Shown here one piece after another: positions 5,307 to 11,167 of a DNA stretch of 12,782 bases. Position numbers and translations under genes: made by a program. Positions within the stretch are counted from its first letter, which is position 1, and each line of letters opens with the position of its first letter. The notes beneath the pieces are model-generated. The model had not been told where the DNA came from. It searched no databases and was given only the letters and a program-made list of their open reading frames with translations. Origin of the DNA: Methylococcales bacterium (lineage in GTDB: Bacteria > Pseudomonadota > Gammaproteobacteria > Methylococcales > Methylomonadaceae); the NCBI GenBank assembly GCA_023134955.1, contig JAGLUC010000466.1, positions 1 to 12,782 on the forward strand. Reading direction: 5' to 3'.

Positions 5307-5307
5307 T
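5299..5307 (+). promoter_or_regulatory. Extended -10 promoter of small RNA 2
   Basis: TGCTATAAT is a perfect extended -10 element (TGn plus TATAAT). There is no good -35, which extended -10 promoters tolerate. The predicted start is about 5312-5314, at the base of the RNA closing stem. Confidence 0.6.
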
Positions 5308-5311
5308 AAAT

Positions 5312-5381
5312 ACGCGGCTTACTAAGAGATAGCTTCTCTCAGGACAGCCATACCTCTGATCATGGTGCCGCGTATTTTTTT
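5312..5381 (+). ncRNA. C4-like antisense RNA, copy 2 (targets the replication operon)
   Basis: A predicted RNA of about 70 nt. The closing stem TACGCGGC (5311-5318) pairs with GCCGCGTA (5367-5374), followed by a T7 run that makes an intrinsic terminator. Inside are a hairpin with AGAGA/TCTCT arms, the invariant GGACAGCC (5342-5349) and an ACC/GGT hairpin. The ACC/GGT loop holds CTCTGATC (5354-5361), perfectly complementary to GATCAGAG (5396-5403), 6 nt before the ATG at 5409. TTCTCT (5334-5339) can also pair with AGAGAA there. Compared with copy 1 the helices are kept with different bases, and the antisense and target have changed together. C4/P4-CI-like action on the replication operon is inferred. 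Confidence 0.7.
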
Positions 5382-5382
5382 A

Positions 5383-5405
5383 GATCAGAACTACAGATCA
5401 GAGAA
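5383..5405 (+). promoter_or_regulatory. Antisense target region of small RNA 2
   Basis: Two GATCAGA copies (5383-5389 and 5396-5402) flank ACTACA. The second, extended to GATCAGAG, overlaps the weak AGAG Shine-Dalgarno of the 5409 ORF and is complementary to the small-RNA loop. Confidence 0.6.
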
Positions 5406-5408
5406 ATT

Positions 5409-5576
5409 ATGAATAATAATAAAGTAACACCAATCCGCCCACTGTACGAAAATCCACCACTTGAGATAAGTCAAGATTCTACCGGATTAGTCCTTTTAAG
5501 GCGCGGAAAACATCGGATAGAAACTATAATTCTAAGCCCTCAAGAGATAGAAAAGCTAAGGCTCATTATATCATGA
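5409..5576 (+). CDS. Small leading ORF of the replication operon (55 aa)
   Basis: ATG 5409 opens MNNNKVTPIRPLYENPPLEI, and the ORF ends LSPQEIEKLRLIIS. It overlaps the helicase-loader gene by ATGA, so loader translation probably depends on reading this ORF. Its ribosome-binding region is the predicted target of small RNA 2. That position parallels the short upstream ORFs through which P1 C4-type control works. No family recognised. Confidence 0.65.
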   Translation: MNNNKVTPIRPLYENPPLEISQDSTGLVLLRRGKHRIETIILSPQEIEKLRLIIS

Positions 5577-6184
5577 TCAGAGTTAAAAACTGGTCAAAGT
5601 TTCAATCATATAAAGACCGTAGACCTCCATGGATTAGATTCCATAGAACCATGCTTGATGATTATAATTATCAATCTATGAGCGTAGATTCAAGGGCTTT
5701 GCTACCAATGCTTTGGCTTTTGGCCTGCGAAGATAAAGACCCTACATCCGGCTTAATTCAGTTAGAAATCAAAGCAATTTCATTCCGCATACGCCAACCG
5801 GAAAAAACAATAACGAAATGTATTAAGGAACTACAAGCTGTTGATTTTATTGAATGTATTGAATCCGTAACGAAACCGTTACAAGATAGTAACGAAACCG
5901 TAACTACAGAGACAGAGACAGAGACAGAGACAGAGACAGAGACAGAGACAAAAGCAGATAGAAATATAATACCCCCTCCTTTAACCCTTGTTGAAAAATA
6001 TCTTTTAGATAAAAACATAACTTCATTCACTGCTGAAAAATTCTTTAACCATTATCAAGCAATAGATTGGAAGAGAGGCAATAATAAAATAAAGGACTGG
6101 CAGGCTTGTGTTAGGACATGGGTTGGCAATAATAAAGAAACAAGATCAGGCGAGCCAAAAACTTATGAGGCGTTTCCAGTATGA
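5573..6184 (+). CDS. Phage replication protein, helicase-loader type (203 aa)
   Basis: The N-terminal part, MIRVKNWSKFQSYKDRRPPW through about residue 110, resembles the winged-helix region of phage replisome organisers (WIRFHRTMLDD, then ALLPMLWLLACEDKDPTSG). A threonine-glutamate linker of alternating TE pairs (about residues 111-126) follows. The C-terminal part, with FFNHYQAIDWKRGNNKIKDW and then ACVRTW, matches the DnaT/loader-type DNA-binding domain. It lies directly before a DnaB-like helicase and overlaps it by ATGA, like lambda O/P-DnaB or P22 18-12 modules. It probably recognises the origin and/or recruits the helicase. The linker coding DNA is a hexanucleotide repeat and contains candidate iterons. 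Confidence 0.75.
   Translation: MIRVKNWSKFQSYKDRRPPWIRFHRTMLDDYNYQSMSVDSRALLPMLWLLACEDKDPTSGLIQLEIKAISFRIRQPEKTITKCIKELQAVDFIECIESVTKPLQDSNETVTTETETETETETETETKADRNIIPPPLTLVEKYLLDKNITSFTAEKFFNHYQAIDWKRGNNKIKDWQACVRTWVGNNKETRSGEPKTYEAFPV
5867..5904 (+). other. Candidate replication origin: four GTWAC boxes at 11-bp spacing
   Basis: GTAAC starts at 5867, 5889 and 5900, and its inverse GTTAC at 5878, all exactly 11 bp apart. The longer unit GTAACGAAACCGT repeats at 5867 and 5889 in different reading frames, so the repetition is selected at DNA level rather than protein level. Lambdoid phages keep origin iterons inside the initiator gene. Confidence 0.5.
5906..5950 (+). repeat. ACAGAG hexanucleotide repeat, 7.5 units
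   Basis: Seven and a half perfect ACAGAG units encode alternating Thr-Glu in the linker of the loader protein. Unit gain or loss changes linker length by two residues without a frameshift. Confidence 0.95.
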
Positions 6185-7440
6185 ACAAACTTGAATCAGG
6201 AGAGTGGAATTTACAGCAGGCTGAATCATGGTTAATCGGTCAACTATTGGCTTATCCTGAAAAACTAATGGATATCGAAATAACGGTTAATCATTTCACA
6301 ACCGAAAGCCATAGGAGGATTTTCAGAAAAATAACAGAGCTGGAGTCAAAAAGTAAATTAATCGATGTAATCACTGTTTCCAGCGAACTTGAAAACGAAT
6401 ACCCGAATGAACACTGGATGTCCAACCTGGGTCAGTACCAAATGGATTCCTTTTCACCAACTTTTTTCAATTCCTCTCAAATTGTAATGATTGAGAATTA
6501 CAGGAAAAGAGAAATTAACAGGATCGTTTTGGATTTACAGTGTGACTACGATTCTGATAAAGCAATTCAAGAATTAATGCGGATTGACCATGTTGAAAAA
6601 AAATACATTCATACAATGGCAGAATCGGCAATGGCCGCAATAGAGAAGGCAGAAGAGACCGCAAAGAAAGATGGCGTGACCGGCTTACCTTCAGGTTTAA
6701 AATTGCTCGATGATGCTATCGGCGGTTTTCAGTCACCAGATTTGTATGTAATTGGTGCGCGTCCAGCTATGGGTAAGACATCAGTTATTTTAAACTTCAT
6801 GCTTAAAAATAATGCAGAGGTTGGATTTTTTTCCACAGAGCAGCCCTATGACCAGATTGGATTGAGAGCTATATCCGCAGAGAGTAGCGTACCTGCAAGA
6901 AAAATTCGCCTGGCTGATTTTACAGACCATGATATGAACTCAATGAGCGCGGCAGTTGTTAGGTTGGCGCACAAGAAAATACACATATTCGATAAAGGAT
7001 ATATAACAATTAATGAGCTTATGCGAGAAGCCAGAAGGATGAAATATAATTATGACATTAAAGCTGTATATGTCGATTACATCCAGCGCATAAAATCCGG
7101 CAACAAAGAAAGGAGGCTTGAAGTTGCCGAGGTAGTTACAAGCCTTAAATCGCTTGCTAGAGAGCTTGAAATTCCAGTTATAGGATTGGCTCAAGTTAAC
7201 CGCAAAGTGGAAGAGAGAAAGGACAGGCGTCCTCACATGGGTGACTTGCTAGAGTCAGGAGTAATTGAGCAGGAAGCTGATGTAGTAATGCTTTTGTATC
7301 GTGATGAAGTTTATGATAAAGATACTCACGATAAAGGAATAATTGAAATATTGATCGATAAAAACAGGCATGGACCAACTGGAAATTTAAAATTTCAATG
7401 GGAAGGCCAGACAATGCAAATTAGAAATTTAGCGTATTAA
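6181..7440 (+). CDS. dnaB: DnaB-type replicative DNA helicase (419 aa)
   Basis: ATG 6181 overlaps the loader stop (ATGA). The N-terminal DnaB domain starts around AESWLIGQLLAYPEKL, and the RecA-like C-terminal domain begins near residue 165. Visible motifs: Walker A GARPAMGKTS (192-201), catalytic-Glu motif STEQP (218-222), Walker B AVYVDYIQ (295-302), sensor-like GLAQVNR (335-341), LESGVIEQEADVV (357-369) and the arginine-finger region DKNRHGPTG (393-401). The length is slightly short of bacterial DnaB (about 470) but normal for phage versions. It unwinds DNA 5'-3' as a hexamer at the phage fork and is probably loaded by the preceding protein. All key residues are present. Confidence 0.95.
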   Translation: MNKLESGEWNLQQAESWLIGQLLAYPEKLMDIEITVNHFTTESHRRIFRKITELESKSKLIDVITVSSELENEYPNEHWMSNLGQYQMDSFSPTFFNSSQIVMIENYRKREINRIVLDLQCDYDSDKAIQELMRIDHVEKKYIHTMAESAMAAIEKAEETAKKDGVTGLPSGLKLLDDAIGGFQSPDLYVIGARPAMGKTSVILNFMLKNNAEVGFFSTEQPYDQIGLRAISAESSVPARKIRLADFTDHDMNSMSAAVVRLAHKKIHIFDKGYITINELMREARRMKYNYDIKAVYVDYIQRIKSGNKERRLEVAEVVTSLKSLARELEIPVIGLAQVNRKVEERKDRRPHMGDLLESGVIEQEADVVMLLYRDEVYDKDTHDKGIIEILIDKNRHGPTGNLKFQWEGQTMQIRNLAY

Positions 7441-7473
7441 AACAGAGATTGCAAAAATGATGAGGATGGTTAA

Positions 7474-7683
7474 ATGAGTAAAATAATTATAGAAAATAGA
7501 AGCCAGCTAAATGATGCTTATGCTATGGAATTAGTTCGAAAAGTAATTATTGATGGACGTATATCAAATAACAAAAAGCAATATTGCTATTACACAAGGT
7601 TTGATTTAGCAATTGGAACGGTAGGTATATCTGCTAATTTAAATAAATGCTCAGACCGCTTTGTGTTGACTGACATTAAATAG
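7474..7683 (+). CDS. Hypothetical phage protein (69 aa)
   Basis: Preceded by GAGGATGG before ATG 7474. It reads MSKIIIENRSQLNDAYAMEL and then VRKVIIDGRISNNKKQYCYY, with NKCSDRF near the end. This pattern recurs in small uncharacterised proteins beside phage replication genes. It is predicted as a helix followed by beta strands. Function unknown. Confidence 0.7.
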   Translation: MSKIIIENRSQLNDAYAMELVRKVIIDGRISNNKKQYCYYTRFDLAIGTVGISANLNKCSDRFVLTDIK

Positions 7684-7721
7684 TAAATTAAACGCATATT
7701 AACACTAAAGAGGTGATGGAG

Positions 7722-7958
7722 ATGAGTGACTGGGAAAAGGGACTACCTGTTGATCCAGGAATATATTGGTTATATAGCTACAGATACGGAAAAGAATCAT
7801 GTGGGTTTGAAAACAAACCAGAGCTTCAGCTTGCTAAAGTAAGTGAAATAGCCAACGGCGTGATGATTGTTGCAGACGGACAATTTGTTTACGAAAGAGA
7901 AGTTGAGCAGCCGCATTATAAAGCTGCATTGCTTCCTGATTTGCCTGAGCTTAATTAA
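7722..7958 (+). CDS. Hypothetical phage protein (78 aa)
   Basis: I use ATG 7722: AGAGGTG (7709-7715) is 6 nt upstream, while the in-frame GTG 7713 and ATG 7716 are too close to it or part of it. The protein starts MSDWEKGLPVDPGIYWLYSY and ends LLPDLPELN. The 'PGxYW' opening followed by alternating strands is common in small phage proteins. Role unknown. Confidence 0.7.
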   Translation: MSDWEKGLPVDPGIYWLYSYRYGKESCGFENKPELQLAKVSEIANGVMIVADGQFVYEREVEQPHYKAALLPDLPELN

Positions 7959-8069
7959 GATAGATGAATATAACAAACAGAACTAAGCATTGATTTATAC
8001 GATATAACGCAGACTAGAAACATAGTTTAATATGTGGGGAATACATGAGGGTAAATAGAGGGTAAGAGA

Positions 8070-9011
8070 ATGAAAGTGTTAGATCTGTTTTCGGGTATTG
8101 GTGGTTTTAGTCTAGGGCTAGAACGCGCTGGAATGGAGACAGTTGCTTTCTGTGAAATAGAAGAATACCCGTGTAAAGTATTAGCTAAGCACTGGCCTAA
8201 TATTCCAATTTACAAAGACGTTAGAGAATTAACTTATGACAAACTCAAATCAGATGGAATTCACAGAATTGACGTTATCACAGGGGGGTTCCCCTGCCAA
8301 GATTTATCAGTTGCAGGAAAACAAAAAGGCATTGATGCTGAAAGGTCAGGACTATGGTCAGAAATCGCCCGTCTTATTAGCGAAATTCAACCACGATACG
8401 CAATTGTGGAAAACGTCACAGCTCTCCTTAGTGGAGACTCAGGGAGATGGTTTGGAAGAGTTCTCGGAGACCTGGCCGCGCTCGGGTATGATGCAGAGTG
8501 GCATTGCATATCAGCTTCCGAACTTGGCGCGCACCATCACAGAGATAGGGTCTGGATTATTGCCTACCCCAAGAGCAAACAAAATAGATGGAAAGTCGGG
8601 CCCTGGGTTCAGCAAAACATTAGAAGCGGTAAACCCAAAATACTTTGCAACACCCAGATCATGTTCAGCAATGGCAGCAACAATTACAGAGAAAACAGCA
8701 AAACACAGGTTCTCAAATTTAGAAAATCAGATAGCCAGAATAATGTTTCCAACACCATCGTTCTGCGACAACAGGGACAGAGGGAATTTATCAAACCCTT
8801 GTTTGCAGAGGCGATTAAGAATTGGAAAACAATTAATGCTGAGTCAGGTTGTATCTCTGGAATCTGGTCAGTTGAATCCGAATTGGGTCGAGTGGCTAAT
8901 GGGATTCCAGACAGGGCATACAGACTTAAGGGACTAGGAAATGCTGTAGTGCCTCAAATCCCTGAGCTAATAGGCATGGCTATTATGAATATTAATAGCG
9001 AAGTTAAATAA
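8070..9011 (+). CDS. dcm: DNA (cytosine-5) methyltransferase, phage type (313 aa)
   Basis: Transfers a methyl group from S-adenosylmethionine to C5 of cytosine. Motifs in order: I LDLFSGIGGFSLGLE (4-18), IV GGFPCQDLS with catalytic C76 (72-80), VI ENV (114-116), VIII RDRVW (158-162) and X GLGNAVVPQIPELIG (288-302). The usual GAPHRRDRVW appears here as GAHHHRDRVW. The target-recognition region (about 170-275) has no obvious similarity, so the recognised sequence cannot be predicted. GAGG and a purine-rich stretch precede ATG 8070. In phages such solitary enzymes usually protect against host restriction; no partner nuclease is seen. A second ORF is nested in another frame at 8236-8937. The next gene overlaps by TAATG. 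Confidence 0.93.
   Translation: MKVLDLFSGIGGFSLGLERAGMETVAFCEIEEYPCKVLAKHWPNIPIYKDVRELTYDKLKSDGIHRIDVITGGFPCQDLSVAGKQKGIDAERSGLWSEIARLISEIQPRYAIVENVTALLSGDSGRWFGRVLGDLAALGYDAEWHCISASELGAHHHRDRVWIIAYPKSKQNRWKVGPWVQQNIRSGKPKILCNTQIMFSNGSNNYRENSKTQVLKFRKSDSQNNVSNTIVLRQQGQREFIKPLFAEAIKNWKTINAESGCISGIWSVESELGRVANGIPDRAYRLKGLGNAVVPQIPELIGMAIMNINSEVK
8236..8937 (+). CDS. Out-of-frame ORF nested inside the methyltransferase gene (233 aa)
   Basis: The ORF is wholly contained within the methyltransferase gene in a different + frame. Its translation does not look random: SPVLLAKFNHDTQLWKTSQL, EEFSETWPRSGMMQSGIAYQ, GSGLLPTPRAN, FPTPSFCDNRDRGNLSNP and the ending LNPNWVEWLMGFQTGHTDL match a protein family I recognise from phage methyltransferase loci (P-T-P repeats and a terminal W-V-E-W-L-M-G-F). 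The methyltransferase motifs are intact in the other frame, so both readings appear constrained. The start is uncertain: ATG 8236 has only a weak GAG upstream. Function unknown. It could be a conserved by-product of methyltransferase codon constraints rather than an expressed protein. Confidence 0.5.
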   Translation: MTNSNQMEFTELTLSQGGSPAKIYQLQENKKALMLKGQDYGQKSPVLLAKFNHDTQLWKTSQLSLVETQGDGLEEFSETWPRSGMMQSGIAYQLPNLARTITEIGSGLLPTPRANKIDGKSGPGFSKTLEAVNPKYFATPRSCSAMAATITEKTAKHRFSNLENQIARIMFPTPSFCDNRDRGNLSNPCLQRRLRIGKQLMLSQVVSLESGQLNPNWVEWLMGFQTGHTDLRD

Positions 9012-9190
9012 TGAGCTATAAATACGACAAAACATTTAAACAAAGCTACAAAAAGGCAATAAAGTTATCTGAGCGTGATGAATGCAATATCTATGTAATC
9101 AAAGTCAAAGGCGGATTTCAGGCAGTGAATGAGTCATCACTGGCTTTAATGATTAGCGCTGATGTGATTACTGAAATTAAAACAGATTAA
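9011..9190 (+). CDS. Hypothetical protein (59 aa)
   Basis: ATG 9011 overlaps the methyltransferase stop (TAATG), suggesting coupled translation. It reads MSYKYDKTFKQSYKKAIKLS, followed by CNIYVIKVKGGFQAV, with basic N-terminal and beta-like middle parts. No family recognised. Confidence 0.6.
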   Translation: MSYKYDKTFKQSYKKAIKLSERDECNIYVIKVKGGFQAVNESSLALMISADVITEIKTD

Positions 9191-9250
9191 GTATAACCTC
9201 TGGGTTTTCTGCTTGATTTGCTTGTTAGTTTATTTTTAAGAGGTAATTAA

Positions 9251-9436
9251 ATGAAAACGTGCGGCAATTGCAGGCATTACTACGATGCAGAAAAACAATG
9301 CGATATTTACATGCCTTTATGGGCCGTTAACGCTGACCCGTTTAGCAACTTTTCAAACGATGACGTCAGGAAAATGGAGCCAGATACATGTGCTGATAAT
9401 TGTAAAGTTTTTTATAAGCGCCGAAAGGCAAACTAA
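9251..9436 (+). CDS. Small cysteine-rich phage protein (61 aa)
   Basis: AAGAGG lies 7 nt before ATG 9251. The sequence opens MKTCGNCRHYYDAEKQCDIY and ends with CADNCKVFYKRRKAN: CxxC, a lone C, then CxxxC. This is the 'C-x-x-C-x-x-[FY]...C...C-x-x-[FY]' pattern common in tiny phage proteins and likely binds zinc. Its stop lies about 50 nt before a group II intron. Confidence 0.7.
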   Translation: MKTCGNCRHYYDAEKQCDIYMPLWAVNADPFSNFSNDDVRKMEPDTCADNCKVFYKRRKAN

Positions 9437-9485
9437 CGGCTATTATCAGCTGCGTAGCGTAGCGAAGTCCGCTGCATATATTTGT

Positions 9486-10121
9486 GTGTGCCCGGCATGG
9501 GCTCGATCTTATGGGGTGAAAGTCCCCTGTACATTATCTGGAAAGTATCATAAATGAATACTTTAAAAAGTACTAGCCGATGGCAACTGCAACTTTGTGA
9601 AGAGTTGTGGGAAAGAAGCCTAAGTGCAAATCTGCGAGCCTACGCACAGAAACTGTATCAGGCCGAACCGCAGGGCGAGTCAGCACAACATGACGAAGCC
9701 CAGCCAGATCACTGTGAGATGGTAAATACAGAGGTTGTGCAGAGAAAGATTGTGCTCTTACCCGGGGAGATCTACCCGACTTTGCGGCCACCACCGGTGG
9801 TAGCGCTTTTTGCGGTAACGCAGGAGGTGATTGGGTAGAAGTCAGCAGACGGCATAGTAGTGGATTCATATTTGATGAAGCAAAGGCCTGAAGCCAGGAG
9901 AGGAAATCACCCATCATGCTTTGTACTCAGTTGCAGCCGAACGGCAGTCTTAAGAGTTAACAGGCGCGTTGATGGACGAGTGAAATCCACAATCTATATT
10001 AACGGTTTGCTTAATATTCATTGGTCTGACTACGGTCCGGCACTTTTGGTAATCGCCCAGTGCGGACCCGCATGCTGGGTGATGTGGGAGGGAGGGGATA
10101 GAGCCCCCTTCCTATCCCTCT
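9486..10121 (+). mobile_element. Group IIC intron lacking an intact reverse transcriptase
   Basis: The 5' end GTGTGCCCGGCATGGG followed by GGGGTGAAAGTCCCC is the diagnostic start of group II (IIC-type) introns. The later TTACCCGGGGAG and AGAAGTCAGCAGACGGCATAGTAG also match the conserved core. Domain V (10052-10083) has a 9-bp lower helix with a CGC triad and its G.U wobble, a 2-nt bulge (TG) and a short capped helix. Domain VI (about 10086-10118) has a bulged A at 10114, 8 nt from the proposed 3' end. The CGC triad points to class IIC. An IBS1 of ATTTGT (9480-9485) could pair with GCAAAT (9626-9631). No reverse-transcriptase domain is present. The short frame from ATG 9916 (MLCTQLQPNGSLKS) may be a remnant of its N terminus. 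Splicing would need a maturase in trans. The 3' boundary is uncertain by a few bases. Confidence 0.85.
10052..10083 (+). ncRNA. Intron domain V (catalytic hairpin)
   Basis: ATCGCCCAG (10052-10060) pairs with CTGGGTGAT (10075-10083) including the G10055.T10080 wobble within the CGC triad. T10073-G10074 is the bulge, and TGCG/CGCA (10061-10064/10069-10072) caps it with loop GACC. This matches the active-site hairpin of group II introns. Confidence 0.8.
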
Positions 10122-10136
10122 TATAAGGATTTTTAA

Positions 10137-10445
10137 ATGAAAGCATTATTTATACCACTGAAAACAGAATTCTATGAAGCCTTTGCTGATGGAAGTAAAA
10201 CCGAAGAATTGCGCTTGTATGGTAAACGGTGGAACGAAAACACATGCACGGAAGGTAGAGAGGTTGTCTTATCCAAAGGATACGGTAAACACTTTCGATT
10301 GAAAGGCAAGATTTGGAGGTTTAAAAAGCAGCATGGAAGTTTGTTTGGCTCAATATACAAAGACGATATTAAAAAAGTTTACGGAACTTTAGACGTTGAA
10401 ATTGCATGTATCAGCATTAACCAACTGGCAGAACAAGCCTTATAA
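10137..10445 (+). CDS. ASCH-like phage protein (102 aa)
   Basis: AAGGA (10125-10129) precedes ATG 10137 by 7 nt. The opening MKALFIPLKTEFYEAFADGS followed by KTEELRLYGKRWNE is the 'K-A-L-x-I/P...x-F-x-x-G-x-K-T-x-E-x-R' pattern of ASCH/PUA-like domains, which bind RNA or modified nucleotides. GYGKHFRLKGKI fits the following beta strands. Its stop codon TAA lies in the left box of an attC-like palindrome, and its ribosome-binding site starts just after the group IIC intron. It could therefore be a captured cassette gene. Substrate unknown. Confidence 0.65.
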   Translation: MKALFIPLKTEFYEAFADGSKTEELRLYGKRWNENTCTEGREVVLSKGYGKHFRLKGKIWRFKKQHGSLFGSIYKDDIKKVYGTLDVEIACISINQLAEQAL

Positions 10446-10525
10446 CGATTGAATTAAAAGGCGCTGTACTTTCGCAACGCCTTGGCACTGGACGCGAAGC
10501 GTCCTTTTGAATGGCTTGTTATAAG
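10439..10525. repeat. attC-like imperfect palindrome (87 bp)
   Basis: The outer boxes CTTATAAC (10439-10446) and GTTATAAG (10518-10525) are exact inverses. After an unpaired spacer, AAAAGGCGC (10456-10464) pairs with GCGTCCTTTT (10499-10508), leaving one extrahelical T (10502). Length, outer AAC/GTT boxes, central unpaired spacer and a bulged base are the architecture of integron attC sites. The right box deviates from GTTRRRY at two positions. The ORF stop lies in the left box, as in gene cassettes. Confidence 0.4.
10490..10508 (+). terminator. Possible weak intrinsic terminator inside the attC-like site
   Basis: GGACGC-GAA-GCGTCC followed by T4. This is a short stable hairpin that competes with the larger attC-like fold; the T-run is marginal. 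Confidence 0.35.
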
Positions 10526-10540
10526 AGCCGGGAGAAAGAA

Positions 10541-10741
10541 ATGCAAGCTGGAGAACACGTGGAATTTTTGAGCGACAAGCAGACTGAAAAAGGCCCGAGT
10601 GCTGGAACGATAAGAATCAGTATGGGTGATAAGATCTTGATCGAGCATAGTGACACAAAAGAGGAATTTAAAATTTCAGAACTGGATATTATCAGGAAAA
10701 CTACGCATCGCAAAGGCGGTGTCTTGTGGATGCTGGCATAG
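10541..10741 (+). CDS. Hypothetical small protein (66 aa)
   Basis: GGGAG (10530-10534) precedes ATG 10541; the upstream in-frame ATG 10511 is inside the palindrome and rejected. It reads MQAGEHVEFLSDKQTEKGPS, then GTIRISMGDKILIEHSD, a small beta-barrel-like pattern, and ends GGVLWMLA. It begins shortly after the right attC-like box. No family recognised. Confidence 0.6.
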   Translation: MQAGEHVEFLSDKQTEKGPSAGTIRISMGDKILIEHSDTKEEFKISELDIIRKTTHRKGGVLWMLA

Positions 10742-10776
10742 GCTTTATAACGATAACTATTGAGGGGTGCACGATT

Positions 10777-11061
10777 ATGAGTGAAATATTTAAAACAGGC
10801 ACAAAAGATGGTGATGCATTATTAAATAATAAAGATCACAGTGTAAGTGCGTCCTGCTCGAATGACTTGTTATGTGATTTAAACGAAGCTAAGCGAGTCA
10901 TAGAAGAACAGAAAAAGAAAATTGAAATGATGCTCGAAAAAGAGTTGTACGTTATTGAGTCCATTACAAAAGCCTTTGGAAAAGCCCCGCTAGGGTGTGA
11001 CGGTATGCTTTTTGTGCCAATTGATGATTACAACTACATCGTAGAAACAATTAACACATAA
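10777..11061 (+). CDS. Hypothetical coiled-coil protein (94 aa)
   Basis: I take ATG 10777, with GAGGGG upstream; the in-frame start at 10726 lies in the previous gene. The middle (LNEAKRVIEEQKKKIEMMLE) is a clear coiled-coil heptad stretch, followed by VIESITKAFGKAPLGCDGML and a short end. No family recognised. Confidence 0.6.
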   Translation: MSEIFKTGTKDGDALLNNKDHSVSASCSNDLLCDLNEAKRVIEEQKKKIEMMLEKELYVIESITKAFGKAPLGCDGMLFVPIDDYNYIVETINT

Positions 11062-11135
11062 CAGGCAATTAGGCATATTATTGAATATAGAAATAGGTAT
11101 AATGATGAATATCAGGATATAGAATTACCCCTCCA

Positions 11136-11163
11136 GGCGCAGTTTTATTATTTTTCCTGCGCC
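11136..11163 (+). other. GGCGCAG/CTGCGCC hairpin with AT-rich loop
   Basis: A perfect 7-bp GC-rich stem (11136-11142 with 11157-11163) with a T-rich 14-nt loop, in the noncoding stretch 11062-11295. A TATAAT at 11098-11103 lies upstream but has no good -35. It may be part of a leader or a processed RNA. Function unknown. Confidence 0.35.
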
Positions 11164-11167
11164 ACTT

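Noticed and set aside
5758..6030. - strand ORF with a Val-Ser repeat
   Set aside because: It is the shadow of the hexanucleotide repeat in the helicase-loader gene.
6940..7414. - strand ORFs within the helicase gene
   Set aside because: They are shadows of an intact dnaB-type gene.
9554..9838. Reading frames inside the group II intron (also 9860-10126 on + and 9573-9917 on -)
   Set aside because: The DNA is explained by conserved intron RNA structure. The frames cross domain boundaries and show no reverse-transcriptase motifs.
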